A stretch of DNA of 64,000 nucleotides from Trinickia dinghuensis (lineage in GTDB: Bacteria; Pseudomonadota; Gammaproteobacteria; Burkholderiales; Burkholderiaceae). Made by a program: the position numbers and the translations under genes. The DNA is taken from positions 681 through 64,680 of the forward strand of contig NZ_QRGA01000003.1 of the NCBI RefSeq assembly GCF_003367175.1, given 5' to 3'. Every line of letters starts with the position of its first letter. Positions within the stretch are counted from its first letter, which is position 1. Of the stretch, positions 45,132 to 54,169 are shown piece after piece. The notes beneath the pieces were generated by a model, which did no database searches, was not told the origin of the DNA, and saw only the letters and a program-made list of their open reading frames with translations.

Positions 45132-45734
45132 ATGGTTTCGCTGCAGATATGGATGCTCATCGTCGGCTTCTCGGTCCCGATGATCATCAGTCCCGGGCCG
45201 GGCAACACCATTCTCGCGACGGCCGGCGGGCGCTTCGGCGTCAGAGGCACCGTGCCGTTCTGGTTCGGCTTCGAGGCCGCGAATTTCGTCTGGTGTCTTG
45301 TCTACGGCTTCGGGTTGAGCCGCCTGATGCACGAGGTGCCGGCGGCCGCCCACGTGCTCAAATGGGCCGGCATCGCCTATACGCTCTATCTGGCCTACGG
45401 CTTCGTCAAACCGTCGAAGCCCGGCAAGAAAGCGTCGATGCCGCGATTGTCCGCATTGGACGGTTTTTTGTCGGTGTCGCTCAATCCGAAAATCCATTCG
45501 ATGATTTTCGTGCTGTTCTCGCAATTCCTGCGGCCCGACGTGCCGCTCATGCAGCAGGTGGTGCAGATCGCTTTCGTCTTTACGCTGCTTTGCATCGTCT
45601 GCCACTTTCCGTGGATCTACGGCGGGCAAGTCGTATTCGACCGCTTCAACAGCGAGAAGTCGGCCAAGGTTCAAGGCTATTTGTTCGGCGGGTGCATGGC
45701 GGCCGTCGCCCTCTTTCTCGCCGTTACCGTGTGA
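45132..45734 (+). CDS. LysE/RhtB-family exporter
   Basis: This 200-residue inner-membrane protein has about five to six hydrophobic helices and the LysE signature PMIISPGPGNTILATAGGRFG (split around residue 20-40). Family members export lysine, arginine, threonine, homoserine lactones or similar molecules. The divergent LysR-type gene probably senses the exported compound. ATG follows AAGGAG by 6 bases. The helix after residue 100 carries the conserved SVSLNPK loop. Confidence 0.93.
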   Translation: MVSLQIWMLIVGFSVPMIISPGPGNTILATAGGRFGVRGTVPFWFGFEAANFVWCLVYGFGLSRLMHEVPAAAHVLKWAGIAYTLYLAYGFVKPSKPGKKASMPRLSALDGFLSVSLNPKIHSMIFVLFSQFLRPDVPLMQQVVQIAFVFTLLCIVCHFPWIYGGQVVFDRFNSEKSAKVQGYLFGGCMAAVALFLAVTV

Positions 45735-45761
45735 TCGAGGCATCGCTCCGCTGCGCGATGC

Positions 45762-45780
45762 GATGATATGTTATATCATC
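45762..45780. promoter_or_regulatory. Zur box upstream of zur-znuACB
   Basis: GATGATAT-GTT-ATATCATC is a perfect 19-bp dyad containing the TGTTATA core known in proteobacterial Zur boxes. It is 29 bp before the zur start and stands at the head of the zinc-uptake genes. Zn-Zur would bind here and repress the operon, including itself. Confidence 0.85.
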
Positions 45781-45809
45781 GCCCTCGTGATTCACTTCGG
45801 AACGATGCC

Positions 45810-46280
45810 ATGTCCGCCGCCTCTTTGACCGACCGGCTCGCGCGCGCCGATGCGTACGCGGCCGAACATGGTTTGGCGCTCACGCAGTTGCGGCGCCAGG
45901 TCTATGCGCTCGTCGCCGCCGCCGGCAAGCCGATCGGCGCCTACGATTTGCTCGCGGCGCTCGAGCCCGAGCGCGGCCGCGTGCCGCCCACGACCGTCTA
46001 CCGTGCTCTCGATTTTCTCGTCGAGCATGGGTTCGTTCACCGCATCGAATCGCGCAACGCGTTCTTCGCGTGCTGCGAAATCGGCAAACCGCACCAAAGC
46101 CAGTTCCTCATCTGCGAACGCTGCGGCGATACGCTCGAAATCCCCGGAGAAGAACTCGCGGAAAGGCTCTCCGCCACGCCGCCCGCGCACGGCTTCGAGG
46201 TGCACAAGCAGGTGGTCGAATTGAGCGGGCTTTGCGGTCACTGCCAGCACAAGCGCGGCGCACATACGCACGGGCATTGA
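45810..46280 (+). CDS. zur: Zinc uptake regulator Zur (Fur family)
   Basis: The 156-residue Fur-family repressor has a winged helix (LTQLRRQVYALVAAAGKPIGAYDLL-type, residues about 20-80, PPTTVYRALDFLVEHGFVHRIE) and a dimerisation domain. It has the structural zinc pairs CERC and CGHC and the His-rich end HKRGAHTHGH. The context (znuACB immediately downstream, Zur box upstream) marks it as zinc rather than iron specific. ATG 45810 is chosen; the frame begins 14 residues earlier, inside the promoter. It is 47 bp upstream of znuA with AGGAG between. Confidence 0.94.
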   Translation: MSAASLTDRLARADAYAAEHGLALTQLRRQVYALVAAAGKPIGAYDLLAALEPERGRVPPTTVYRALDFLVEHGFVHRIESRNAFFACCEIGKPHQSQFLICERCGDTLEIPGEELAERLSATPPAHGFEVHKQVVELSGLCGHCQHKRGAHTHGH

Positions 46281-46327
46281 CCTCTCTCGCGTCGCCGCCC
46301 TTCTTCCGTCGATAATTAGGAGAACAG

Positions 46328-47251
46328 ATGACATCGCTCGATCGTCCCGATCGTTTGGCAAGCCGTCCGCGCCGATTGCTCGGGCGCGCCGCGCTGGCGC
46401 TCGCCGCACTTGCGCTGAGCGGCGCGGCGCTTGCGCAAAGCACCGCTACCGCCCCGATCCGCGTCGTCGCGGCCGAGAACTTCTACGGCGATGTCGCGAA
46501 GCAATTGGGCGGTGCCCATGTGGCCGTCACGAGCATTCTCAGCAATCCCGATCAAGACCCGCACTTGTTCGAGGCGAGCCCGAAAACCGCGCGCGATCTG
46601 CATAATGCCGCGCTCGTCGTCTATAACGGTGCGGATTACGACCCGTGGATGGACAAGCTGCTCGCCGCTTCGAAGAACGACAAACGCGTCGTGATCGTGG
46701 CCGCCGATCTCGTCGGCAAGAAGGCCGGCGACAATCCGCACCTCTGGTACGACCCGCGGACGATGCCCGCCGTCGCGCAGAAAATCGTCGACGAACTCGA
46801 TCGCGCCGATGCCGCGCACAAGGCCGAGTACGACGCGAATCTCGCGAAATTTTTAGGCACGCTCAAACCGGTCGACGACAAAATCGAGGCATTGAAGGCG
46901 AAGTATCAGGGCGTACCCGTCACGGCCACCGAACCGGTCGCCGGCTATCTGTGCGATGCCATCGGTCTCACGATGAAAAACGCGCGCTTTCAGCTGTCCG
47001 TCATGAACGACACCGAGCCCGCGGCCTCCGACATCGCCGCGTTCGAACAGGACCTGCGCGGCAAACGCGTCCGCGTGTTCATCTACAACGCCCAAGCCGT
47101 CACCAAGCTGACTGAACGCATGCTGGGTCTGGCCAAGCAATCGGGCGTGCCGAGCGTCAGCGTGACCGAGACGGAGCCTGCCGGGAAAAACTATCAACAG
47201 TGGATGAGCACGCAAGTCGACGCACTCGCGCAAGCGCTCGGGAAGCCGTGA
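46328..47251 (+). CDS. znuA: Zinc ABC transporter substrate-binding protein
   Basis: This 307-residue periplasmic protein captures Zn2+ (or possibly Mn2+) for the ZnuBC transporter. A signal peptide covers about 1-36 (RRLLGRAALALAALALSGAALAQ). Metal ligands are the His of DQDPHLFEASP, the His of DNPHLWYDPR and an acidic residue late in the protein (TETEP). It lacks the internal His-rich loop found in many ZnuA proteins; the His-rich segment occurs in ZnuC instead. Its stop is 2 bp before the znuC start. Confidence 0.93.
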   Translation: MTSLDRPDRLASRPRRLLGRAALALAALALSGAALAQSTATAPIRVVAAENFYGDVAKQLGGAHVAVTSILSNPDQDPHLFEASPKTARDLHNAALVVYNGADYDPWMDKLLAASKNDKRVVIVAADLVGKKAGDNPHLWYDPRTMPAVAQKIVDELDRADAAHKAEYDANLAKFLGTLKPVDDKIEALKAKYQGVPVTATEPVAGYLCDAIGLTMKNARFQLSVMNDTEPAASDIAAFEQDLRGKRVRVFIYNAQAVTKLTERMLGLAKQSGVPSVSVTETEPAGKNYQQWMSTQVDALAQALGKP

Positions 47252-47253
47252 CG

Positions 47254-48234
47254 ATGAACGACGACAGCAAGCGCGGCGCACCGCCCCGGGCCGCCATGAC
47301 AGGCCCTGGCCCTCACTCGGCTTCGCACCCGCGCCGCGCCGCGCTCGAACTCGACCGCGTCTCGCTCGAGCTGGCCGGCCGCACGATCTTGAGCGACGTG
47401 AGCCTCACGATCGGCGAAGGCGAATTCATCGGCGTGCTCGGGCCGAACGGCGCCGGCAAGACGACGATGATGCGAGCCGTGCTCGGTCTCGTGCCGGTGG
47501 CCGGCGGCGCGATCCGCATCGGTGGGCTTCCCGTCGCGCGCGGCAATCCCTCCATCGGGTACATGCCGCAGACGCGCAGTGCGCTCGCGAGCCGGCGCGT
47601 GCTCGGGCGCGACTTCGTCGCGATGGCCGCCGACGGACACCGCTGGGGCCTGCCGATCGCCGATAGCGCGACGCGCCATGACGTCGAGCGCGTGCTCGAT
47701 CTCGTCGGCGCGCGCGCGCTTGCCGCCCGTCCGCTCTCGGAACTCTCGGGGGGCGAACGCCAGCGGCTATTGCTCGCGCAGTGCCTGCTGGGCAAGCCGC
47801 AACTGCTGCTGCTCGACGAGCCGCTCATCAGTCTCGATCCGCACCATCAGCGCAGCGTCGTCGAACTCGTGCGGCGCGTACAGCGCGAGTTGCGCATCAC
47901 CGTCCTGTTCTCGGCGCATGAACTGAATCCGCTGCTCAACGCGATCGACCGTGTCCTCTATCTCGGCAGAGGCAGCGCCGCGCTCGGCACCGTCGACGAA
48001 GTCATCACGCGCCCCGTGCTGTCGCGGCTGTACGGCTCGCCGATCGACGTCATGCGCGTGAACGGCCGCATTTTCGTGATGTCGGGCGACGTCGAAGTCG
48101 AAAAGCACGACCACGAACACGAAGACGACGCAGGCGGCACGGCGCATCACGGACATTCGCACGACCACGGCGGCCATGGACACCCTGGCGGACACGGCCA
48201 CGATCATTCGCACGGACACACGCACGATGTTTGA
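47254..48234 (+). CDS. znuC: Zinc ABC transporter ATPase with histidine-rich C-terminal tail
   Basis: The 326-residue ATP-binding subunit powers zinc import. It has Walker A GPNGAGKTT, signature LSGGERQR, Walker B LLLLDEPL, and the H-loop SAHELN. An N-terminal extension of about 25 residues precedes the ABC domain. The last 42 residues contain 16 histidines with Gly and Asp between, a likely cytoplasmic zinc-binding or sensing tail that most ZnuC proteins lack. The tail ends just inside the znuB start (8-bp overlap). ATG 47254 gives the normal start; the earlier open frame overlaps znuA. Confidence 0.94.
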   Translation: MNDDSKRGAPPRAAMTGPGPHSASHPRRAALELDRVSLELAGRTILSDVSLTIGEGEFIGVLGPNGAGKTTMMRAVLGLVPVAGGAIRIGGLPVARGNPSIGYMPQTRSALASRRVLGRDFVAMAADGHRWGLPIADSATRHDVERVLDLVGARALAARPLSELSGGERQRLLLAQCLLGKPQLLLLDEPLISLDPHHQRSVVELVRRVQRELRITVLFSAHELNPLLNAIDRVLYLGRGSAALGTVDEVITRPVLSRLYGSPIDVMRVNGRIFVMSGDVEVEKHDHEHEDDAGGTAHHGHSHDHGGHGHPGGHGHDHSHGHTHDV

Positions 48235-49009
48235 ATACGACTTCATGGTGAACGCGTTCGCGGCGTCGGGGATCGTCGCCGTGCTCGCGGGCATCGTCGG
48301 GTACTTCCTCGTGATGCGCGGGCAGACGTTCGCCGGTCACGCGCTGTCGCACGTCGGGTTCACCGGTGCGACGGGCGCCGTCCTCATCGGCATCTCGCCG
48401 CTTTGGGGAATGATCGGCTTCACGCTTGCGGCCGGACTGTCGATGGGCGCGCTCGGCGAGCGGCTAGCGGGCCGCGACGTGGCAATCGGCGTCGTCCTGT
48501 CGCTCGCACTGGGCTGTGGCTTGCTCTTCCTGCACTTTTTCACGGCGTACGCCACGCAGGTCACGGCGCTGCTGTTCGGCAACGTGCTCGGCGTCACGGA
48601 TGCGACGCTGCTCGTGCTCGCCGGCATCGGCGCCGCGAGCCTCATCGCGCTCGGCGCCATCATGCGGCCCCTGCTGTTCGCAACGCTGCAGCCGGAACTG
48701 GCGGAAGCCAAGGGCGTCTCGCTGCGGCTCGTCTCCGTGCTGTTTCTGGCCATCGCCGCGCTGGCCGTCGCCGCCTGCACGCAAATCGTCGGCGTATTGC
48801 TCGTGTTCACGCTGATGGTGGGACCGGCTGCCGCCGCGCAAAACTTGTCCACGCGGCTCGCAACCGGCGTCGGCCTGGCGGCGTTGTTCGCGCTGGGCCA
48901 GGCTTGGCTCGGCGTGACGCTGGCGTTCTATACCGATTGGCCGACGAGTTTCTGGATCACCGCCCTCTCCGCCCTCGTCTACGGCGCCAGCCTGCTGCGC
49001 CGCCGCTGA
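48227..49009 (+). CDS. znuB: Zinc ABC transporter permease
   Basis: This 260-residue inner-membrane permease of the ABC-3 family has about eight hydrophobic helices (ASGIVAVLAGIVGYFLVMRG, GHALSHVGFTGATGAVLIG, LGVTDATLLVLAGIGAASLIALG). QIVGVLLVFTLMVGPAAAA is the conserved late helix. It overlaps znuC by 8 bp and ends the operon. An 11-bp hairpin follows 49 bp later. Confidence 0.95.
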   Translation: MFEYDFMVNAFAASGIVAVLAGIVGYFLVMRGQTFAGHALSHVGFTGATGAVLIGISPLWGMIGFTLAAGLSMGALGERLAGRDVAIGVVLSLALGCGLLFLHFFTAYATQVTALLFGNVLGVTDATLLVLAGIGAASLIALGAIMRPLLFATLQPELAEAKGVSLRLVSVLFLAIAALAVAACTQIVGVLLVFTLMVGPAAAAQNLSTRLATGVGLAALFALGQAWLGVTLAFYTDWPTSFWITALSALVYGASLLRRR

Positions 49010-49058
49010 TTCCGGCTCCCGGCCGTTCCCTCCCCAGTTCCATCTCGTAACGTCTCCG

Positions 49059-49090
49059 TTGCGGCGCGCCTTGACTTTCGCGCGCCGCAA
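49059..49090. terminator. Hairpin after znuB
   Basis: TTGCGGCGCGC (49059-49069) pairs perfectly with GCGCGCCGCAA (49080-49090) around a 10-nt loop. It separates the zinc operon from the polyol genes. No T-run follows. A second small repeat, GATCC-N5-GGATC, is at 49121-49135. Confidence 0.6.
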
Positions 49091-49220
49091 TCCGATCATT
49101 CGCTCAGTCAGAGAACAAAAGATCCATTTTGGATCCGGCGGCGCCTGGTCGCCGCACTCAACGTTGCTCGGGCGAGAGCCGGAATTGGCGGTCGGCTTCG
49201 CGCCTACACAGGAGACAAAC

Positions 49221-50612
49221 ATGAGCACCGGCTCGAACGTGATCTTGCACTTGGGCGTAGGCTCGTTCCATCGCGCCCATCAAGCGTGGTATCTGCATCG
49301 GTTGTCCACCCTCACGGCTCCCGGCGAACCGCGCTGGTCGCTCACCGTCGGCAACATCCGCGGCGACATGAACGCCACGCTCGAGGCGCTCGCGAAACAG
49401 CAAGGCGTCTACACGCTCGAGACGGTCACGCCGCAGGGCGAGCGCGCCTACGAGTCGGTCCGCTCGATCGAGCGCGTGCTGCCGTGGTCGCCGACGCTCG
49501 CGCCGATCGTCGAAGCGGGCTCGGATCCGGCCTGCAAGATCGTTTCATTCACGGTCACGGAAGGCGGGTATTACCTCGACGAACACGATCGGCTCGACAC
49601 GTCGAACCCCGACCTGGCCGCGGACTTGGCCGGTGGCCGCACGACGATCTACGGTGCGCTGGCCGCGATTCTCGAAGCACGCCGCGCGAACGGCACCGGC
49701 CCCGTGACACTGCAAAGCTGCGACAACCTGCGCAGCAACGGCGAGCGCTTCGAGGCCGGGATGCGCGCCTTCCTCGCCGCGCGCGGAGAGACCGCGCTCG
49801 GAGAATGGTTCGAGGCGAACACCACCTGTCCGAATTCGATGGTCGACCGGATCACGCCGCGTCCGACCGAGGACGTGCGCGCACGCGTGCTGGAAGCGAC
49901 GGGCATTCCCGATACCTGCCCCGTCATGGGCGAAGCGTTCATCCAATGGGTCATCGAAGACCGCTTCAAGGCCGGCCGCCCGGCTTGGGAGCGCGTGGGC
50001 GCCGAACTCGTCGAGTCGGTCATGCCCTACGAGGAAGCGAAGATCCGCATCCTGAACGCGAGCCACAGTTGCATCGCATGGGCCGGCACGCTCGTCGGCC
50101 ATACGTACATTCACGAGGGCACGCTCGATGCGGACGTGCGCCGTTTCGCCTACGAGTACGTCACGCAAGACGTCATCCCGTGCTTGACGCCGAGCCCGCT
50201 GAATCTGGCCGGGTATCGCGACGTCGTCCTCGACCGGTTCAGCAATCCGTATATCCAGGACACGAATCAGCGTGTCGCGGCCGACGGCTTTTCGAAGATT
50301 CCGGGATTCATCGCGCCGACGCTTGCCGAGTGTTTCGCGCGCAACGCGCAGCCGAATGCCACTGCCGTCTTGCCCGCGCTGTTCTTCCGCTTCCTCGACC
50401 GCTGGCAGGCGGGCGCGTTGCCCTACACGTATCAAGACGGCTTGCTCGACGAAGCCGCCGTGCGCGCGTGGTTCGATGCGCCCGATCCGCTCGCGCGGTT
50501 CTGCGCGTCGCGCGTGCTCTGGGGCGGGATGGCGCAAGATCCGCGGCTCGAACGCGTGATCGAGGCGGCACTCGAACGCGTCGACGCTTGGCTGGCCTCG
50601 CGCAAGGCGTAA
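49221..50612 (+). CDS. dalD: D-arabinitol 4-dehydrogenase (mannitol dehydrogenase family)
   Basis: This 463-residue polyol dehydrogenase oxidises D-arabinitol to D-xylulose with NAD. LHLGVGSFHRAHQAWYLHRL at the N-terminus is typical of DalD. The conserved NTTCPNSMVDRITPRP segment and the catalytic Lys region (EEAKIRILNASHSCIAWAG) are present. It pairs with the downstream xylulokinase (131-bp gap), giving D-arabinitol to D-xylulose 5-phosphate. D-mannitol or other polyols cannot be excluded as substrates. GGAGACAAAC precedes the ATG. Confidence 0.92.
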   Translation: MSTGSNVILHLGVGSFHRAHQAWYLHRLSTLTAPGEPRWSLTVGNIRGDMNATLEALAKQQGVYTLETVTPQGERAYESVRSIERVLPWSPTLAPIVEAGSDPACKIVSFTVTEGGYYLDEHDRLDTSNPDLAADLAGGRTTIYGALAAILEARRANGTGPVTLQSCDNLRSNGERFEAGMRAFLAARGETALGEWFEANTTCPNSMVDRITPRPTEDVRARVLEATGIPDTCPVMGEAFIQWVIEDRFKAGRPAWERVGAELVESVMPYEEAKIRILNASHSCIAWAGTLVGHTYIHEGTLDADVRRFAYEYVTQDVIPCLTPSPLNLAGYRDVVLDRFSNPYIQDTNQRVAADGFSKIPGFIAPTLAECFARNAQPNATAVLPALFFRFLDRWQAGALPYTYQDGLLDEAAVRAWFDAPDPLARFCASRVLWGGMAQDPRLERVIEAALERVDAWLASRKA

Positions 50613-50743
50613 GGCGTCTGGCCTCGAGCATAAGCAGCATCGGCGCCGACGAATATTGGCGTAAGCCGCACTGCGCGGCTAAAGTAGCGCATTCGCGTTT
50701 CCCGACTCCATCACGGATCGCATCGACCAAGGGGCCGTCCGCC

Positions 50744-52225
50744 ATGTACCTCGGCATCGACCTAGGCACGTCCGAAGTAAAAGTCCTGCTGCTATCGGCC
50801 GACGCGCGCGTGCTCGCCACAGCGGGCTCGCCGTTCCATGTGTCCCGCCCTCACCCGCGTTGGGCCGAGCAAGACCCGGCCGACTGGTGGCGCGGCACCT
50901 GCGAGGCGATCGCGAAACTGCGCGCCGTCTGTCCCGATGCGTTCGCGCAAGTGCGCGGCATCGGTCTATCCGGCCAGATGCACGGCGCCGTGCTGCTCGA
51001 CGCGGCCGATCGCGTCCTGCGCCCCGCCATCCTCTGGAACGACATGCGCAGCGTCGAGGAATGCGACGAGCTGACGCGGCGCGCGCCCGAACTGCACACG
51101 ATAGCCGGCAACTTGGCCATGCCGGGCTTCACCGCGCCGAAGCTGCTGTGGGTGGCGCGGCACGAGCCCGACGTGTTCGCGCGCACGGCGTGCGTCCTGC
51201 TGCCGAAAGACTACCTGCGGCTGCGCATGACGGGCGAGAAAGTCTCCGATCCCTCCGACGCCGCGGGCACCCTCTGGCTCGACGTCGCGCGGCGCGACTG
51301 GTCCGACGCGCTGCTCGGCGCCTGCGACATGCGCCGCGCGCAGATGCCGCGGCTGGCGGAAGGCAGCGCCCCGTCCGGCGTGCTGCGCGCCGACGTCGCG
51401 CGCGAGTGGGGTTTGAGCGGGGAAGTCGTGGTCGCGGCGGGCGGCGGCGACAACGCGACAAGCGCGATCGGCATCGGCGCGACCGAACCGGGCGACGGCT
51501 TCGTCTCGCTCGGCACCTCGGGCGTACTGTGCGTCGTGGGCGATCGGTTTTCGCCGAATCCGGCTTCGGCCGTGCACGCGTTCTGCCACGCGATTCCCGA
51601 TCGCTGGCATCAGATGAGCGTCGTGCTGTCGGCGGCGAGCTGCCTGCGCTGGGTCTGCAAACTGACGAATACCGACGAGCCGACGCTCGTGGGCGAGGCC
51701 GCCGCGCTCGCGCCCGATTCGCTCGACTCGGCTCCGATTTTTCTCCCGTATCTGTCGGGCGAGCGCACGCCGCATAACGATCCCTATGCGCAAGGCGTCT
51801 TTTTCGGCATGACGCACGCGACCGATCGCGCGCTGCTCGGCTATGCCGTGCTCGAAGGCGTAACGCTCGCATTGACCGACGGTCTCGACGCCCTGGCTGC
51901 CGCCGGTACGGCGCCGAGCGCGCTCTCGCTGCTCGGCGGCGGCGCACGCAGCGCGTTTTGGGCACAGCTGCTGGCCGACGCATTGGCCACGCCGACCCGC
52001 CAGCACGGCGGCGGCGAAACAGGCGCGGCGCTCGGTGCGGCACGCCTGGGCTGGCTCGCGGCCGGCGGCGAGCCGAGCGAAGTGCTGACCAAGCCCCCGG
52101 TCGCCGCTCAGTTCACACCGGACCCGAGACGGCACACGCAGTTGCGCGCCCGCCTTCAGGCCTATCGCGAGCTGTACCGTCACGTGCGGCCGCTGTTCGA
52201 ACCCTCGCGCCCGCGACTAGCCTGA
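50744..52225 (+). CDS. xylB: Xylulokinase
   Basis: This 493-residue FGGY-family kinase phosphorylates D-xylulose to the 5-phosphate. The phosphate-1 motif LGIDLGTSEVK is at 3-13, GLSGQMHG near 76, WNDMRS, GGGDNATSAIG and the LSGERTPHNDPYA segment follow, and the adenosine site is LLGGGARSAFWAQLLADAL. The very long upstream open frame through dalD is a frame artefact; ATG 50744 begins the family sequence. It is followed by the SorC regulator after 50 bp and is probably co-transcribed. Confidence 0.95.
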   Translation: MYLGIDLGTSEVKVLLLSADARVLATAGSPFHVSRPHPRWAEQDPADWWRGTCEAIAKLRAVCPDAFAQVRGIGLSGQMHGAVLLDAADRVLRPAILWNDMRSVEECDELTRRAPELHTIAGNLAMPGFTAPKLLWVARHEPDVFARTACVLLPKDYLRLRMTGEKVSDPSDAAGTLWLDVARRDWSDALLGACDMRRAQMPRLAEGSAPSGVLRADVAREWGLSGEVVVAAGGGDNATSAIGIGATEPGDGFVSLGTSGVLCVVGDRFSPNPASAVHAFCHAIPDRWHQMSVVLSAASCLRWVCKLTNTDEPTLVGEAAALAPDSLDSAPIFLPYLSGERTPHNDPYAQGVFFGMTHATDRALLGYAVLEGVTLALTDGLDALAAAGTAPSALSLLGGGARSAFWAQLLADALATPTRQHGGGETGAALGAARLGWLAAGGEPSEVLTKPPVAAQFTPDPRRHTQLRARLQAYRELYRHVRPLFEPSRPRLA

Positions 52226-52275
52226 TATTCTGTCTCGCTGCTTCCCTATATCGGTCCAACACCCTGCTTACCGCC

Positions 52276-53274
52276 GTGCCCAAATTCAACGAAAAGCTCG
52301 ATCTGGCGACTCGCGCGGCGTGGCTCTACTACGTCGCGGGCAACACACAGAACGAAATCGCCGAAAAGCTGCAGGTATCGCGGCCGGTCGCGCAGCGACT
52401 CGTCGCGTTCGCCGTCGAAAAGAATCTCGTGCGCGTGCGCATCGAGCACCGGCTCGCCGATTGCCTGACGCTCGCCGAGCAGTTGAAGGCGCGCTACGGG
52501 CTGTCGATGTGCGAAGTCGTGCCCGTCGACGACGATACGCCCGAAGCCATCGACCGCAAGCTGGCCGTCGCGGGCGCGCAGGTGATGGAACGCTATCTCA
52601 GCGAAGAAAAGCCGATGATCATTTCGGTGAGCAGCGGCCGGACGCTGAAGGCGGCCGTCGATCAACTGGGACAAATCGACCGGCCGCAGCACCGGCTCGT
52701 GTCGATGGTCGGCGCGATCGCGCAAGACGGTTCCTCGAACCGGTACGACGTTGCGCTGCATATTTCGGAGAAGACGGGGGGCAAGCACTTCCTGCTGCCG
52801 GCACCGCTCATCGCCGACAGCGAGGCCGAGCGCGCGCAATGGGTCAACCACCGGCTCTATCGCATCGTGGAATCGCTCACGGCGGAGGCTGACGTGTCCT
52901 TCGTCGGCATCGGCGACATCGGGTCGAAGTGCCCGCTGCACGTCGACGGGTTCATCACCGCGGGCGAGGTCGGCGAACTGACGAAGGGCGGCGCCGTGGC
53001 GGAAATGTTAGGACTGCCGATCGATGCCGACGGGAAGTGCGTCGAATCGCCGACAGGCCGCCGCGTGACCAGCGTGCCGCTGGATTCGCCGCCCAAGCGG
53101 CCCACCATCGGGTTCGCCGGCGGCGAGCGCAAGCACGGCGCGGTGCTGGCCGTTCTCAAGGGCGGCTGGCTGTCGGGGCTCGTGACCGACGAGGCCTGTG
53201 CGCGCGTAGCGCTGGGCGACGGCGAACGTGCGCCGAAACGCGCGAAGGCCCGTGGTGCGCATGCCGGCGGCTAA
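52276..53274 (+). CDS. SorC-family sugar-responsive regulator
   Basis: The 332-residue protein has an N-terminal helix-turn-helix (YYVAGNTQNEIAEKLQVSRP, residues about 19-38) and a SorC-type sugar-phosphate-binding domain (IISVSSGRTLKAAVDQL, FLLPAPLIADS, FVGIGDIG, then a late Gly-rich loop). Family members respond to phosphorylated sugars or polyols and bind palindromic operators. Its place behind dalD-xylB makes it the likely regulator of polyol use here. The start is GTG at 52276; no in-frame ATG fits. A KRAKARGAHAGG tail is basic and probably disordered. Confidence 0.9.
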   Translation: MPKFNEKLDLATRAAWLYYVAGNTQNEIAEKLQVSRPVAQRLVAFAVEKNLVRVRIEHRLADCLTLAEQLKARYGLSMCEVVPVDDDTPEAIDRKLAVAGAQVMERYLSEEKPMIISVSSGRTLKAAVDQLGQIDRPQHRLVSMVGAIAQDGSSNRYDVALHISEKTGGKHFLLPAPLIADSEAERAQWVNHRLYRIVESLTAEADVSFVGIGDIGSKCPLHVDGFITAGEVGELTKGGAVAEMLGLPIDADGKCVESPTGRRVTSVPLDSPPKRPTIGFAGGERKHGAVLAVLKGGWLSGLVTDEACARVALGDGERAPKRAKARGAHAGG

Positions 53275-53289
53275 CGCCTGCCCCGCCTC

Positions 53290-53736
53290 TTATGGCCGAA
53301 TTTCGGCTTCGACGAGCAGCTTCAGCAACGCAAGCGATTCCTGCCAGCCTAGGTAGCACGCTTGCGCCGGGATCATTTCCGGAATCCCCTCCTGCACGAT
53401 GTTCACTTCGGTGCCGAATGGTGTATGCGAAAGCGATACCGTGGTCTGCATCTCGCCGGGCAGATTCGGAGCGTCGAATTTCCCGGTGTAGCGAATCCGT
53501 TCATTCGGCACCAGGTCGAGATACTCCCCGCCGAACGAATGTCCGTCGCCGGTGGTGAAGTTCGTGAACGACATCTTGTAGCTGCCGCCTACCTCGGCTC
53601 GCAGGTGATGAACGGTACCGGTGAAGCCGTTCGGCGGAAGCCATTTCGCTAGAGCGGAGGCGTCGAGGAACGCGCGATAGACGCGCTCGGGAGTGGAACG
53701 CAGAACGCGGTGCAGGCTGACGGTATTCGTAGGCAT
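53290..53736 (-). CDS. SRPBCC (AHSA1-like) domain protein
   Basis: The 148-residue protein matches the START-like AHSA1 family (TVSLHRVLRSTPERVYRAFLD, LAKWLPPNGFTGTV, GGSYKMSFTNFTTGDGHSFGGEYLDLVPNERIRYT in part). These small cytoplasmic proteins bind hydrophobic ligands in a helix-grip cavity; the precise role is unknown. It converges on the SorC regulator with a 15-bp gap. It is usually a stand-alone gene, and nothing ties it to polyols. Confidence 0.9.
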   Translation of the reverse strand: MPTNTVSLHRVLRSTPERVYRAFLDASALAKWLPPNGFTGTVHHLRAEVGGSYKMSFTNFTTGDGHSFGGEYLDLVPNERIRYTGKFDAPNLPGEMQTTVSLSHTPFGTEVNIVQEGIPEMIPAQACYLGWQESLALLKLLVEAEIRP

Positions 53737-54169
53737 GATGGGCTCCGAAGGCGAAGGGACGGCCCCTTCGATCCTACTCGACGAACGAGGTGTGAGGAAA
53801 TCGACACGCGGCCGGCAAGTGATTTGGCCAAGAACGCACGGGAGGCGTCGTGTGTCGTCTATCCGGCGGACGCCAAGTGCACGGCCATATTACCGGACAT
53901 TTTCGATCAATCGATTCGCTGCTATCCGCCACCGGCATTTTCGGACATAAATCACACCAATAAAACAATATAGTATTTTTCGGCCAATTATTAAACGATA
54001 TCGGCCTTTCTTTCACATACCAAACAGCATCTGCTTTATCGGACATTAAACGATATTTAAGAAACCGGCTTCCAAAATCTCTATAAATTTCGACCCATAG
54101 CAAAACGCCAGAATTCCGCGTTTCGAATGTCGAAGCAGAAAAACTCAACAAAGAGATTTTTAAATAGGT
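53737..54169. promoter_or_regulatory. AT-rich, repeat-bearing leader of the autotransporter
   Basis: This 433-bp gap becomes strongly AT-rich from about 53880, unlike the rest of the window. ATTAAACGATAT occurs as an exact 12-bp direct repeat at 53990-54001 and 54045-54056. CGGACAT occurs at 53894-53900, 53942-53948 and 54040-54046. Such AT-rich upstream DNA is typical of H-NS/MvaT-type silenced, horizontally acquired surface genes. No small gene was seen. Confidence 0.6.

Noticed and set aside
49286-52225. 979-residue plus-strand open frame through dalD into xylB
   Set aside because: Only the part from 50744 matches a family (xylulokinase). The first 486 residues are an Arg-rich frame shadow of dalD.
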